A stretch of DNA of 64,000 nt from Ilyonectria destructans. Its lineage: Eukaryota; Ascomycota; Sordariomycetes; Hypocreales; Nectriaceae. Below are positions 1 to 14,370 of this stretch, in pieces. Positions within the stretch are counted from its first letter, which is position 1, and each line of letters begins with the position of its first letter. The stretch is taken from contig JAHEWK010000005.1 in NCBI GenBank assembly GCA_020740775.1, forward strand, positions 1,302,001-1,366,000, read 5' to 3'. Under the pieces are notes generated by a model. The model worked only from the letters and a program-made list of their open reading frames with translations, was not told where the DNA came from and ran no database searches. The translations under genes and the position numbers were made by a program.

Positions 1-3000
1 AGGTTCGACAGGCACACCAAAAGGCGTTGGTCTTTCCCATGATGCGGCAACCCAGGCTCTCCTAGCCCATGATAGACACATTCCCTCCTTTTCACGCTTC
101 CTCCAATTCGCAGCTCCTACCTTTGATGTTTCAGTCTTCGAAATATTCTTTCCGCTCTACCGGGGATGCACTCTTGTCACCATCCGCCGGGCAGAGATGC
201 TGAACGACCTTCCTGCCGTGCTCCGAACGATGGAAGTGGACGCCTGCGAGCTCACGCCCACGGTTGCGGGAAGTTTACTTCGAAAACGAGAGAATGCTCC
301 AAATCTAAAAGTCTTGTTGACCATTGGTGAAATGCTCAATGCACCAGTGGTGGAGGAGTTTGGTGGAGATGATAGCAAACCCAGCATGTTGTGGGCAATG
401 TACGGCCCAACTGAGGCTACAATTCACTGGTAAGTGAAACATCCGTGCGAAGACCAGCCAGGCGCTAATACCGGACCTTAGCACCCTCCAGACAGCATTC
501 ACGGCCGATTCATCAACAGGAAATATCGGCGTGCCTCTCGATACTGTTTCCTGCTTCATTGTTGAAGAGGCAAATCCTGAGGCTTCAGAACCACAGTTCA
601 AGATTCTACCTCAAGGCGAGATTGGAGAGCTTGCAGTTGGAGGTTATCAACTCGCCACCGGATACATTAACCGCCCAGAGCAAACAAGCCTGGTTTTCAT
701 ACAAACCCCGTACGGCCGAGTCTACCGCACCGGAGACAAGGCTCGTCTTCGCTCGGACGGAGTACTGGAGTGCCTCGGCCGTATTTCCGATGGCCAAGTC
801 AAGCTTCGAGGCCAGCGTCTCGAACTTGGCGAGGTAGAACAAGCTGTTCTCAGGACATCCGGATGCCATAGCGCAGTAGCTGCAGTGGTGAAGTCCATAT
901 TGGTGGTTTTCTGCGCTGTCGATGTGGGAGTCGCCGAGCAGACTATCCTAGAAAGGTGCAAAGACTGGCTACCTCAATACATGGTTCCAGGCGAAGTGGT
1001 TCTGATGGATGAGTTCCCGAGACTCCCAAGCGGCAAAGTTGACAGAAAAAGGATGAAAGCCGACTATGAACAGCACAAGACGGACTTGGCAGAAAACCCT
1101 CAGGAGGTAGAGCCAACAGACGAGCTTGAAGCTAAAGTCATCGGAGTTGTGTCAGACGTCCTCAATTTCAAAGCGAACAGGTCGACCTCGCTTGCATCTG
1201 CAGGCCTCGACTCCCTCAGGGCAATCAAGTTGGCATCCGCTCTTCGAGAATCAAACTTTGACCTGAAGTCTACAAGTTTGCTGTCAATGAAGTCTGTCGC
1301 TGATATTGTTTTTGCGATTCGACGACAGCCAACCGAAAAATCTCTCAGCCCCGCAACAAGTCAGATAAGCCTCTCCGGAGATCTGAGCAGTGTCCTGGCG
1401 CACAACACGGCACTGCAAGAGATAAGCGAGCTGATCGAAGATGTGATACCTTGTACACCTCTACAGATGGCTATGCTGGCCGAAACAGCGCAGCACTCTG
1501 CAGCTTATTGCAACGAGATTGAGCTGGAGGTTTCGCAAGGATTCACCGCGCAACAAATCTCATCGTCCTTCACAGAGCTGGCTCAGCGGAATGAAGTTCT
1601 ACGTGCCGGATTTACACCATTGCAAAACAGCTTTGTCTTAGTCCTATTCAAGAACCTCCGGGTTGGGCAACTCAACATTGTTGAGGAGTTCCAACGGACA
1701 TTTGCGATTTCGGACCCCGCGGACTATCTGAACCCACTGCGAATTCAAATACTGAGAGAGTCTGCCACTGCCGGCCCACGTGTGCTTCTTCAGCTGCACC
1801 ACGCAATATATGATGGCTGGTCCATGGACATTATATTGTCTGATCTGTCTACTCTACTGTCTACTGGCTCGGTGGTATCTCGTCCGCCTTTCAGGGATGT
1901 TGTCGCATTTTACAACGCACCTGAAAACCAGGCGGTTGATGACGCAGCACGGGTATTCTGGACGGAACATCTTGTCGGCTGGAACAAGACTCCCTTCCCG
2001 AAACTGAATCACAGGGTTGGAAAATCAAATGAGATTAGCTCAACCCGAACGCAATTGGCGATCCCCAAACAGAAGGTGGATGATGTGATCCAGAGGATAG
2101 GTTGCAGCACTCAAGTGCTTTTCCAAGCGTCTCTAGTTCTCCTATGGAGCGGAATCATGGGATCGCAGGACGTCCTCATTGGCTCTGTGACGTCGGGAAG
2201 GACAATCCCCGTCGCAGGTGTTGAGAAGATCGTCGGACCTTGCATTGCATCGCTTCCTCTGCGAGTGGACTTGAGCACTGTGACTGCAAACCTGGATATT
2301 TTGAACAACATCCACTCTAGCAATCGCAAAGCTATGCAGCATTGCATGCTTCCCCTTGCTGAAATCAAGAAGCTTGCTGGCTTACAGCCCGGCGAAAGCT
2401 TATACGACGTCTTGTTTGCGTATCAGGAGTCTCTTGACAGCTCAGCACGCATCCACAATCTGGTAAAAGAGACAAGTCATCTTGACCGCCTCGAAACGCC
2501 GATTCTGTTTGAGGTCGAACCGACACAAGAAGGGTTCACTCTGCAGGTGACACATCGGCCCGATGTCATTCCATCAGTATTCATTGAGCACATTGTTCAA
2601 CAATTTGAGACGATGAGTCTCGATATTCTTGAGAACTCTGCCCAGGCCATCAAAACAATCCAACGCAGCATCAATGTCCGTTTGTCGACTTACAACACTA
2701 CCCCTGATGTTGGTCAAGAAATCTCAGACTTGTCGAAGGGGTTCGAAGCGGCCGCATCCCATAACCCCACACTCAGTGCGCTATGCTTTGTTCAGCAACT
2801 CTCAGGGCAGCGCAAACTCATGACAATGTCATTCCGAGAGCTGAACAGCTCTGCAAATCAGCTGGCCCGGCACCTGAGAAAACAAGGCGCTAAGATCGGC
2901 GACGTGGTTGCGATTATTATGGACAAGTCACCAAGCTTATATCTCTCCATACTGGCTATTTTGAAAGCTGGCTGTGCCTATCTTCCAATTCTGCCCTCAA

Positions 3001-6000
3001 CTCCAGCTGTTCGCATCCAGGATATCTTGAAACAAGCCCACGCAAGGTACTGCCTGGTTGATGATGAGTCGAGCCCGGCTGTCCCCAGGGCTCCTAGAAC
3101 TTGCTGGATCAATGTCGATTCTGCTCCCTTGGGCAATCAATCTAGCAACAATCTCGATACCCCGACGGATACCTCTCGACTGGCCTACGTCATTTACACC
3201 TCTGGGACGACCGGCGTTCCCAAGGGCGTGGCTGTGCAGCAACAGAGCATCATGTCCAATCTCTCAGTCCTCAAATCGACGTACCCAGCTAGCTCAGGGT
3301 CTCAGGGCCGTTTCCTGCAAACTTGTTCACAAGTGTTTGATGTGTCTGTCTTTGAGATTTTCTACACATGGCACATGGGGATGTGTCTCTGTTCAGGCCT
3401 GAACGACACACTTTTCGAGAATCTTGAGAAGTCCATTCGTGAACTGGATGTTACGCACTTGAGCATGACGCCCACTGTTGCATCTTTAGTTGATCCTCGC
3501 AACATTCCTAGCGTGGAGTTCCTCGTCACCGCTGGCGAGGCGTTGACCAAGTCTGTCCTAGAGAAATGGCATGAGAAGCTGTGGCAAGGTTACGGACCAT
3601 GCGAGCTGACCAACATCTGTACGGTCAAGAAGATGTCCTCTAGCGACAATGTTGAGCATCTGGGACATTCTCTCCCGAACACCTCGGCTTTCGTTCTATT
3701 CCCAGGCAGCCTTGACGTATCTCCTCTTGGCTGGGTTGGAGAGTTTTGCTTTGGGGGTCCTCAGGTAGCCCAGGGCTATCTCAACATGCCTGAACTGAAT
3801 GCGGAGAAGTTTGTCGAGCATCCTCAGTACGGCAGACTATACCGGACCGGCGATTTGGGTCGGATGTTCGCTGACGGATCAATGCTGATAATCGGCCGCA
3901 TGGATGGCCAGATCAAGCTCAGAGGACAACGGATCGAGACCACCGAGATTAACAGTGTTGCTACCTCCACCGGACTGGGGAGCTCGGCTGTGACTCTGTT
4001 GGCTCGACAGCAGAAGACGGCCGCAGAACAGCTGGTCTTGTTCTATGTGCCGGAAAAGGGTCATTCTGATTTCTGCGAGATGGAGGTGGATGCGGAGACG
4101 CACCGCTCTCTCTTTTCACTTTTGCAATCACGGCTGCCCGCCTACATGATCCCGTCGTACTTGGTACCTGTTTCGACTATTCCGCTTGTTCCTAGCGGCA
4201 AAGTTGATCACCGTGCCCTCCACTCGTGTTTTGAACACCTTGGGCAACAATACCTTGAGACCGTGTCAGGCTCCTCGCAAGATTTCCACGACGATGGTGA
4301 TTGGACCTCTATGGAGTCAATTGTGGCTGAAACCATCGCTCGCTCAACCAAGTCGTCAAGACATGACGTTGGGAGGTGGACCCCGCTCCCGATGCTGGGA
4401 GTCGACTCAATATCTGCAATTCACTTGGGTCGCGAGCTTGGACTTCAGCTGAAGAGGCGAGTTGCTGTCTCTGAAATTTTACAACACCCAACTGTTGCGC
4501 AGCTCTCTCGCCACCTCTCTAAAGAAGCCCAGGACCAAAACGAGGTCAACCCGGTGGAGTTTTTCCCCTCTGCTTTTGTCGACTCTGTGACAAATTCCTT
4601 TGCTGAACGGGGAAAGACCGTCGAGGCTGTTCTGCCATGCATGCCGCTCCAAGAAGCGATGCTCTCGCGTGGCCAGAGAAGTTATTATAACAAGGTCCTC
4701 CTGCGCCTTCACATTGAGCCCCGGATTCTAAAAACCTACTGGAAGATCATGGCTGAACGACATGACATACTGCGAACTTGCTTCATCACTACCTCTGATT
4801 CTCAAAGGGCGATCGCGCAGGTCGTTCTCAAAGGATGGACCATTCCCTGGATGAACTTGGATGTAACCGAACTATCGTTTGATGGCGCGGTACAGGAACA
4901 TCTCAAGACTCTTCCGGACCCAATAGACTCGCAAACGCCACCTGTGTCTCTTGCTCTGTTGCGGTATAGGGGATCCTTATTCCTTTCCTTCATTTGCCAT
5001 CACGCTCTGTACGATGCTATTGCTATGGAGCGACTTCTAAAGGAGGTGGAAGCACTGGCGAGACGGGTCAAGCTCCCCCCACCCGCATCATACAAGCAAT
5101 TCTTGCGAACGGCCATGGAGCTGCCGGTAGATGTTGACCAATTCTGGGTGGAGCATTTCCGTGGATACCGCCCGTCAAGTCTCTTCGCTCCCATGACTAA
5201 GGAGATGGATCAATGCACTCATACGACCTCTCTGGATCTCCCGCTCACAGAGCTCCTAACACGAACTCGGCATCTCGGCACGTCTCTACTGGCTGTTTGC
5301 CAAGCTAGTTGGGCGAATGTACTCTCCATGGCCCACAATAGGCATGATGTGTGCTTCGGAAACGTCGTTGGTGGGCGCACCCTGAACATGGAAGGGCTTG
5401 ACAGGCTTGTTGCCCCTTGCTTCAATACCATCCCCGTTAGAGTCGACTTTTCTCCAAGTTGGAGCAACATTGAGATGGCAAAGCACCTGCAGAAACTGAA
5501 CACCGAGCTTCTGGCATATCAGTTCACTCCCTTGCGTCTCATTCAGCGGAAGGTGAACCGCACAGGTAGACATCTTTTTGACACCCTTCTACTTGTCCAG
5601 ACGCCGCTGCAGGACATTGACAACAGAGTTTGGACTCTCGAAGGAGATTCCGGCGATATGGATATCCCGCTGGTCTGCGAGGTTGTCCCATGCCCGAGCT
5701 TGAACTCTTTAGTCATCAACATTCATCGCGACATGAGCATCGTGACAAGTGACGTTGCTGCTGCTCTGGCGGAAGCCTTCAAACTCCTGCTGAAGGCAAC
5801 GCTTACCTCGCCGCATGCAACGATTTTGGACAGAGAGCATCTGCCGCCCACAGTCAGTCTCGGTCTGAGCGCACTCAAGCCTCGACAGCAAAGGTTGGAA
5901 GCAACTGCTCTCTCCCAAGTGACCGAGGATAAATGGAGTGCAGTCGAAACCCAAGTCCGTAGGGTTCTCGCGCAACTTTCGGGGATGTCCTTGTCCAAAA

Positions 6001-9000
6001 TCCACCGTCGGACAACTATTTTTCAACTTGGCCTGGACAGCATCAATGCAGTTCAGATCGCTTCCATCTTGCGTCAAGAGGGCTTCATCGTCTCGGCATC
6101 CGATGTCATCGAGTGCCCCACCACTTCCAAGATAGCCGCTAAGCTGCTAGAGAATTCCGCGAAGAAAGATCTAGAGTCGCATCGGGTCTATGATTTTAGT
6201 CAATTTTCAAGCCAAGTCTTTTCGCATGTCACGACAAGCCTGCCAACCGATGCCAAGGTCGAGTCGATCCTGCCCTGCACGCCTGTTCAGTCTGCCATGA
6301 TTGCATCATTCCTTCAATCCAATGGAGATCACTACTTGAATGCCGTTCGGTACCAAGTTGATCAGAGCGTCAATGCTGAAAACCTGAAAGAGTGTTGGAG
6401 ATCTCTCCAAGCCAACCATCCTATGCTCCGAACAGGCTTTGTTCCCGTCAACCATGGCGATGCCTCATTTGCAATGGTTAGATACCATTCGGGATCTACA
6501 GTACTTCCACTCGAGATTCTGCAGACTTCCCAAAAGGATGATATCGATCTTTTGCAGCAAAAGAAGGACATGGTTCACAGCCTTCAAGGCTCTCTACGTC
6601 TGCCACCTTGGAAAGTGGTGTTGGTTGAGACGGATGGCCAGCTTGGCATGAGCCTCATCATTCACCACGCTCTCTATGATGCTCCATCGCTCCATCTAAT
6701 GCTAGATGAGCTGTCAAGACTGTTGAAAAATCAAGAGCCGCGCGGTTTCCCAGCGATCGAGCCAGCATTGTCCAGTATCTTGTGCAAGTCGTTGGAGGGG
6801 AAAACACAAGAGAAGGAGTTCTGGGAGGCAAAGGCGAGTCAAGCAGTCGTGAACAAGTTCCCTGTGATGACACCTCTACGCATCGAGAGCAGGGTCGTCA
6901 AATCAGACACGATCATATCATCATTGTCATTCTCCAATCTGCAACAAGCAACACAGACCTCAAACATCTCCATCCAGGCTGCCATACAAGCTGCTTGGAC
7001 GCGAGTGCTGGCATCGTATTTGGGCGAAAGCTCCGTCATTTTTGGAGTTGCATTGTCTGGAAGAACAACCGATGAGACGAAAGACGCACCTTTCCCCTGT
7101 CTGAATACAGTCCCAATTGTGGCATCCAACAACGCGTCAAATGCGGATCTGATACAATACATGATGGAGTACAACCGATACCTTCATAAACATCAGTTTT
7201 CGCCTCTTGGCCAGGTTCAAAAATGGCTGGGCCACCCCTCAGGGACTGTTTTCGACACTCTCATCGCCTACCAGAAGATGGATACTGCAGAATCAGCCAC
7301 AGTCCCATGGAAGGCAGTAGCAGACGAGGCAATGGTCGAGTACCCTGTGTCCCTGGAGATTGAGCCAGTTGATAATGACCAACTTCGCCTATGTATCACT
7401 TACTACGCCGACCTTCTTCCTCAAGAACAGGCGAAGATCTTGGTTGAGCAATTTGATCTGTCTTTAGCACACATTGCTCGTAACCCCACTGGCCACGAGG
7501 ACGATACCTGCAGCAAGGCGCCACACCTCTACTCGATACTGCCAGCGGTCTCTCCGACTCTCACTGCCCCAGTCCAGCTCCTTCACCAGTTTGTTGAAAC
7601 AGGAGCACTTTCCCACCCAGACAAGACCGCTCTCGAATTCGTTTCAGGGTTTGATGGTGAGACTCCTATTAAGCAAAACTGGACCTACAAGGAGTTTGAT
7701 TGCTTGGGAAACAAAGTGGCCAACATTCTGAGAGTTCAGGCTGTTCCTGGAAGCATTGTCGCAATTCACTTTGACAAATGTCCCGAGGCGTACTTCTCCA
7801 TCCTTGGCATTCTCAAAGCAGGCTGCTCCTTTGTTGCCTTGGACCCGACAGCTCCGATGGCACGGAAACAATTCATCCTCCAGGATTCCAAGGCCCCCTG
7901 CCTATTGACTACCGACCCAACCTTTTTGGGGTTTGAAGTCGATTGCAAGGTTATTACTATCGATACGACCTCTCTTGAGGTCATTGAAATACCCCAGAAT
8001 GTATACACGCCATCCATTGCACCCTCAGATACCTGCTATTGCCTGTACACATCAGGTACAACAGGCACGCCGAAGGGATGCGAGATCACGCACGACAATG
8101 CCGTGGAAGCAATGATGGCGTTTCAAGAGCTCTTCAAGGGACACTGGGATGCCACTTCACGATGGCTACAGTTTGCTGCACTGCACTTTGATGTTTCAGT
8201 TCTTGAGCAGTACTGGAGTTGGTCAGTTGGCATCGCTGTTGTTGCCGCCCCCAAGGACCTCATCTTGGATGATTTGACAGCCTCCATCAATAGGCTCGAC
8301 ATCACGCATATTGACTTGACACCAAGTCTGGCACGTCTCACTCATCCTGATGAAGTTCCGAGTCTCTGTCGTGGCGTGTTCATTACTGGTGGCGAGCAAT
8401 TGAAGCAGGAAATTCTTGACGTATGGGGGCCCAAGGCTGTCATCTACAACGCTTACGGGCCGACTGAAGCAACCATTGGCGTGACCATGTATCAACGTGT
8501 TCCAGTCAATGGCCGTCCCAGCAACATTGGACAGCAGTTCCCGAATGTCGGTTCCTATATCTTCCGGCAAGGCACCGAGATCCCAGTCATTCGCGGCGGA
8601 GTCGGTGAGCTTTGCGTTTCTGGCAAGCTTGTCGGTAAAGGCTACTTGAATCGACCTGAACTTACGGAGGAGCGCTTTCCCATACTGAAAGAATTCGGCG
8701 AGAAGATTTACCGAACGGGAGATCTCGTACGAGTACTTCATGATGGTTGCTTTGATTTTCTTGGTCGAGCTGATGACCAGGTCAAACTGCGGGGACAGCG
8801 TCTTGAGATTGCCGAGATCAACCACGCTATCCGTACTGGTGTTAGCGAGATTCAAGATACCGCTACCATTGTAACTCGACATGGAACAAGCGGCAAGGAT
8901 GTCCTTGTTTCTTTTGTGGTTGGTCAGAAAGCAAAGGCCGGAAAGCTTCAAGTCCTTCCAGATGATGAAGAGTTGGGTGTGAAGGCCAAGGAGGCCTGCC

Positions 9001-12000
9001 GAACACGGCTTCCCGGTTATATGGTACCGACGTACATCTTCTCTCTCCCTTACATCCCGCTCTCCTCAAACAACAAAGCTGAAGTCAAGGAGCTTAAGAA
9101 GCTATTCGGTGAGCTCTCCCCCGAGTTGCTCATGGAGTTGTCCCATGCTTCGACAACGCCCGTGTCTGCCGGTGCCCTCGAAACCATGAGCAAATTGATT
9201 GAGACTCTCGCCGAATTCAGCGACATGAAGCCGGAGGATCTAAGCTCATCAACTAGCATCTTCGATGTTGGTGTGGACTCAATCACTGCACTGAGACTAT
9301 CTGCTCTTCTGAAGGCTCGAGGCATCAAAGGCGCTTCACCAGCCGCCCTGCTCAAGTACCCAATTGTTGGCGACCTTGCGAATTCTTTAGCAAAGACTTC
9401 TACAGTCCAACATGACAAATTCATTCGCGAAGTAAAGCAATCTATCCGGGCATGCGGACACAGACATCGTGGTGTTGTTTGTCGCGGACTCGGCGTGAAA
9501 GCCGCAGACATTGAGTACATCGCTCCCTGCTCACCTCTTCAACAAGGCATCATTTCTCGAACCATTACTAGCGAGCAGCAAGATGCTTATTTCAATGTCT
9601 TTGAACTAGAACTTGCAGCTACGGCATCTATAGAACTCCTACACACCTCATGGAACGAACTCGTGCAGTCCGAAGCCATCCTCAGGACTGCTTTCGTTCC
9701 GACAACAAATGGTTTCGTCCAGGTCGCTTTAAGAGATGTCTCACCGCCTTGGGAAGAACACACCCTCGAGAACCATGAACTTCTTGGAAACTATTTGGAG
9801 GAAAAGAAAACGGATTGGATCCAACAAAATGTGTCGCTCATCGCGACGCCTCTCCGACTCATCTATCTTACGACCCCTCAGTCCAGAAGACTTATCATCC
9901 ACATCTTCCACGCGCTCTACGATGGAAACAGCCTCGACCTCATGATACAGAGGCTGTTGGCAAAATACAGCGGCAGAGAGGCACCTTCTGGTCCCCCTTT
10001 TCTGGAGGCGCTCAGCCATGGTCCGTTGCTGAGATATGATTACTGCAAGCGATTCTGGGATGAACATCTCCTAGGTTGGTCCTTCATGCCTGTGCCACAA
10101 CTCGGGCAGCAGCGAGAGAACGTCGCTGTCACAGCCATGCGAGAAATCTCCGTCAAGACGTTGGAGCGGGTGCGTTCATCGCAGAATGTAACCCTCCAAG
10201 CAGTTTGCCTGGCATTGTGGACTGCTGTGCTTAAGAATTGCTTAACAAGCAGTGCAACGATTGGCGTGATCGTATCAGGCAGAGCAATTGAGCTAGAGAA
10301 TGTTGAGCATACAGTTGGACCGCTTTTCAACACAGTCCCATTTTACTCCAAGACCATTCAGAAGCAGACCTGGTCGTCACTCATCCGACAATGCCATGAG
10401 TTCAACACAGCGGTTCTTGACTTTCAGCATGTTCCTCTGAAGAGTATTCAGAAGTGGTGTTCAGGTGGCAAGGCATTATTCGACAATCTCTTTGCCTTCC
10501 AGATTGAGACGCCTCGGGATGAGGGCTCGTTGCCATGGGAGAATCTTGAAAGCCACGGAAACCCTGATTATCCACTCGCCCTTGAGGTTGTCTATTCACG
10601 TAACGGCAGTCTACGGTTTGCTCTTGTTGGACAAGGTCACATCGTCACGCCCGCGAAATTGGAGGAGTTGCTTGATCAGCTCGAGGAAAACGTCACACTC
10701 ATGGGAGCAGCGCCAGACAGCGAGGTTCCTATCGGGCTTGGGCAAGCAACCACGGTCAATCAAGGCGCCCTGGAAAACGCCCCTGTTCAGGCCCGAAGGG
10801 TCGAGAACTTCGAGTGGACAGATAAAGCCCTCGCGATTCAGAAAGAAATAGCTCTGCTTGCCGATATTTCGTCCCAAGATGTATCTGAGACGGTGACGGT
10901 TCTAGAGCTTGGACTTGACAGTATCGATGTCATCAAGCTCTCGGCCAAACTCAAGAGACGACAAGTCACCATCGCGCCGTCGCAAATCATGCGCTGTCAG
11001 ACCATTTCCAAGATCATTGAAGAGTTGGACAAGTCAGTCTCAGCTGACTCTCAAGTTTCCAATGGCAAGGAGTCACTCCAGAACACACAACACAAGCTCT
11101 GGCAGTATCTGGAAAACTCGGGTGTAGAGATGGAAAAGGTTGAATCGGTGCTTCCACCCACGCCCCTGCAAGAGTCAATGGTTGCCGGGATGATCCAGTC
11201 CAATTTCGAATCATACTACAACCATGATATTCTCGAGATTTCTGACTCCGTGAATACAAAGACGCTCCAAGTTGCATGGCAAGAGATCGTCAATCGTTCG
11301 CCTATTTTGAGAACGAGCTTCTTTGAGGTTGACAGCCACGACCTGAACATGTCATACTGCCAAGTCGTGTCAAAGTCAGTAGACCTTGATATTCAGCAGG
11401 TTCGCCTAGATCAATTCGAGGATGTACACCATATCACTGCCAAGGCAACGGAGCACGCACAAAACGAGAAAGCACAAGCTCACTTGTTCCAATTGGCATT
11501 TGCCACTCTGGGGCCTCGAAAATTCATGGTTCTCTCAATGGCACACGCCCTTTACGATGGTTGGTCCCTGAGCCTGTTATTTCAGGATCTCCAGGCTGCT
11601 TACTTTGGGAAGCAAACATCAAGAACATCTGTCAATTCATTCCTCTCACAGATTACGTCTGTCGAGGGCTCAGATGCAAAGGACTTTTGGAGCCAATATC
11701 TTGAGGGAGTGGCGCCGACACTGGTCCCCAAGAAAGAGTCACCAGGTGTTGAGTACACGACTCCATTGAACAAGAGAGAGCAATCGTCAGCTCTGCACCT
11801 CACTGAGATCACATCCTTCTGCAAACAACAGTCAATTAGCCTCCAGGCGTTGTGCCAAGCTTGCTGGGCTATCATGCTGGCCCAGCAACTGCAAACCCTC
11901 GACGTCACGTTCGGAGTCGTCGTCTCTGGCCGTGATTTTGATGGGGCCGAAAATCTCGTGTTTCCCACCATGAATACCATCGCACTGCGTTGTCTTCTGT

Positions 12001-14112
12001 ACGGATCCCCATCGTCCTTCCTCCGATACTTGGAAGAAAATATGGGAGATATCCGAGAGTTCCAGAATTACCCGCTTCGAAAAGCGCAGCTCGCTGCCAA
12101 CATCAATGGGCAGGGGTTGTTCAACACTCTATTCATTCTACAGGGGTCACCTGGAGATGAATCAACAGACTCGATGTTCAAGTCAGTTGGGGGGTCATCG
12201 GCGACTGAGTACCCAGTGTGCGTCGAGGCCGAGGCGGTGGCCGACAGTCTGGTCTGGAGAGTTGCTTGCCAACCCGAGTATTGTTTGACGGAAGGTCCTG
12301 AGACATTAATCAGGAACCTTGACGCAATCATGCAATTCTTGATGACTTCGGACGCCTCGGATATTCTCTCATTTGAACAACAGGGTGTATCTATCTGCGG
12401 GATGCCCCCGATCATGCTCAAGGACGACATCTTGCCCGAGGGTACCCCAGCCATGGAGGAGCAAATAACACAGAGCCAAGAATGGGATGAAGCCGCTTCA
12501 GAAATTCGAGAAACCCTCCACCAGGTCTCGGATGTGCCTATGGCATCAATCAGAACGTCCGATAATCTCTACAATTTAGGACTCGACTCCATTAGCGCAA
12601 TCAAGGTTGCGTCGCTTTTGCGGAAGAAGGGTATCAATCTTAGACCCCAGGACCTCATCAAGGCGGCCAGCATTTCCCACATGGCCCAGATTGCAGTTAC
12701 TTCTTTGGGGGGCAAAGCAAAGATCAGTTCAAGTCTGAATGCTTGGGAGCCGCCGAAGGATGTCGAGACCGACCAGCTTCTTCAGAAGTTTGGCGTCTCC
12801 AAGAATCAGGTTGAACTCCTACCAGCACTTCCGATGCAAGTGTACATGCTGAGCGCATGGGAGAATGCAGAGGGGTGTGTCTTCTACCCCGAATTCCCGT
12901 GCTTATTCGAGGGACCAATAGAACTAGAGGCTATCCAGGCTGCTTGGGACAAGCTCGTCTCCGAGACTCCTCTCTTGCGGACGTGTTTCATCGCCACTAA
13001 CTCCAGAGAGGTTCCCTTCTTGCAGGTGATTCTCAAAAACCATCGCGTTCCAATTGCATTGGAAACGCAAAGCACTGAATCCACCGGCCTTCTTGAGCCG
13101 TTAATCAGGGCTCAGGTTGCACAGAATAATGACAAGTCGTGGACGTTCCGTTTGAGACTTCACCATGCCTTGTATGATGGAGTTAGTCTTCCGGCTCTGC
13201 TACAGCGGCTTTCGGAATTGCTGAGTAGCTCCGCCGTGAACATTGACTCTGGAATGTTGCAATGGAGACAGTTCGCGGTCGACCAGGTGTCCCGCAAAGC
13301 CCGCGAAGCAAGACGAGCGTTCTGGACCAAGTACTTGCAAGGTGCCCCTCCAATGCCTGCAAATAATACATCCTCAATCGATGTCCAAGAGCGAGTTTCA
13401 TACCTTGAGAAGTCTGCTCTCTCCGACTTGACCAACATCAGGACCGTTGCTGCTCAATCTGGAATCTCCATCCAATCTGTTTTCCTGGCGGCATATGCCA
13501 AGGTTCTCGCTAGGAAGGAGAATACTGCCTTGGTTGTATTCGGCATCTACCTCGCCAACCGAGCTGCGGAACATGGGCTCCCACCAGCTTATCCAACGTT
13601 GAATCTAGTCCCCTTGAGGGTAAAATCACCCAATGATCGGTCGCTAGTTGATGTGGCCTCGGCCATTCAACAAGATATCCACCTGATCGCTTCCGAAGGC
13701 CGAGCAGACGTCGGCCTGTGGGAAATTAGCAGCTGGACCGGTGTCAAGATCACGTCTTTTGTGAACTTTCTCAGCCTCCCAAATACGCCAGAGGCGAGTG
13801 GCGAGCGGGTTAAACTGATGGCTGAGGGAGGAGGAGATTTTGGCGATGGGCCAGCTCTCCTCACATCCTACAGACAGGTCCAGAACAACTTAGTCAAGAA
13901 TGACTTTTCGGTAAGCTATTGACTAGTACGTCAATTCACTGATAGGAAGGCTAACCTGCATTGTGCTATAGATGGCAGTGGATATTGAAGCCTCGGTCCA
14001 AGACTCTGGGCTAGACATTGGCGTATTTGGGTCGCGCCAGCAAGTGTCGGGTGACGAAGCTGCCGGTTTGATCTTGGAAATGGTGTCTTTTCTTAACGAG
14101 ATTGGTATATAG
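1..14112 (+). CDS. Ferrichrome-type siderophore NRPS (5'-truncated by window)
   Basis: Multimodular non-ribosomal peptide synthetase, visible as 4,665 codons in three exons: <1-429, 482-13910, 13972-14112 (introns of 52 and 61 bp with GT-AG ends and CTAAT/CTAAC branch sites). Domain order with approximate positions: A1 (<1-1060, entering at the GSTGTPKG loop), T1 (~1130-1320), C1 (1440-2640), A2 (2730-4220), T2 (~4400), C2 (4620-5800), T3 (~6030), C3 (6240-7490), A3 (7570-9090), T4 (~9275), C4 (9510-10720), T5 (~10910), C5 (11100-12390), T6 (~12580), C6 (12820-14100). All six T domains keep the phosphopantetheine serine in G[LV]DS. Three A domains, surplus T-C units and a terminal C domain instead of a thioesterase are the hallmark of fungal ferrichrome/ferricrocin synthetases (SidC/NPS2/Sib1 group), which build cyclic hydroxamate hexapeptides from acyl-hydroxyornithine plus Gly/Ser/Ala in the cytosol. 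The exact product is inference. The promoter and start lie outside the window. Confidence 0.92.
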
Positions 14113-14370
14113 ACGAGAGGTATAAAGGTCATGGCGTTGGGGATCATTAAAAATGGGATTCATGAATTATGCAGTCAAAAACCAATGTCAATTCAACGCA
14201 ATGCAATGATTTGGTCCACACGGGACTAAAACTATCCAAACACTCAAACGCCAAATCGATGCAGATTTGCCCCAGCCTTGTATATCTACATATGTCCCCT
14301 TGAATTATCCAACGGAAGTGTCCTTACTGAAACTGGCCAGTGAATGGGCCAAGTCACGCTCAATTGCCGC
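14113..14370. other. Convergent intergenic spacer
   Basis: This 258 bp spacer lies between the stop codons of the convergent NRPS and DUF1479 genes. It should contain both 3' untranslated regions; it is A+T-richer than the flanking coding sequence and no open frame worth calling is present. Confidence 0.6.
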
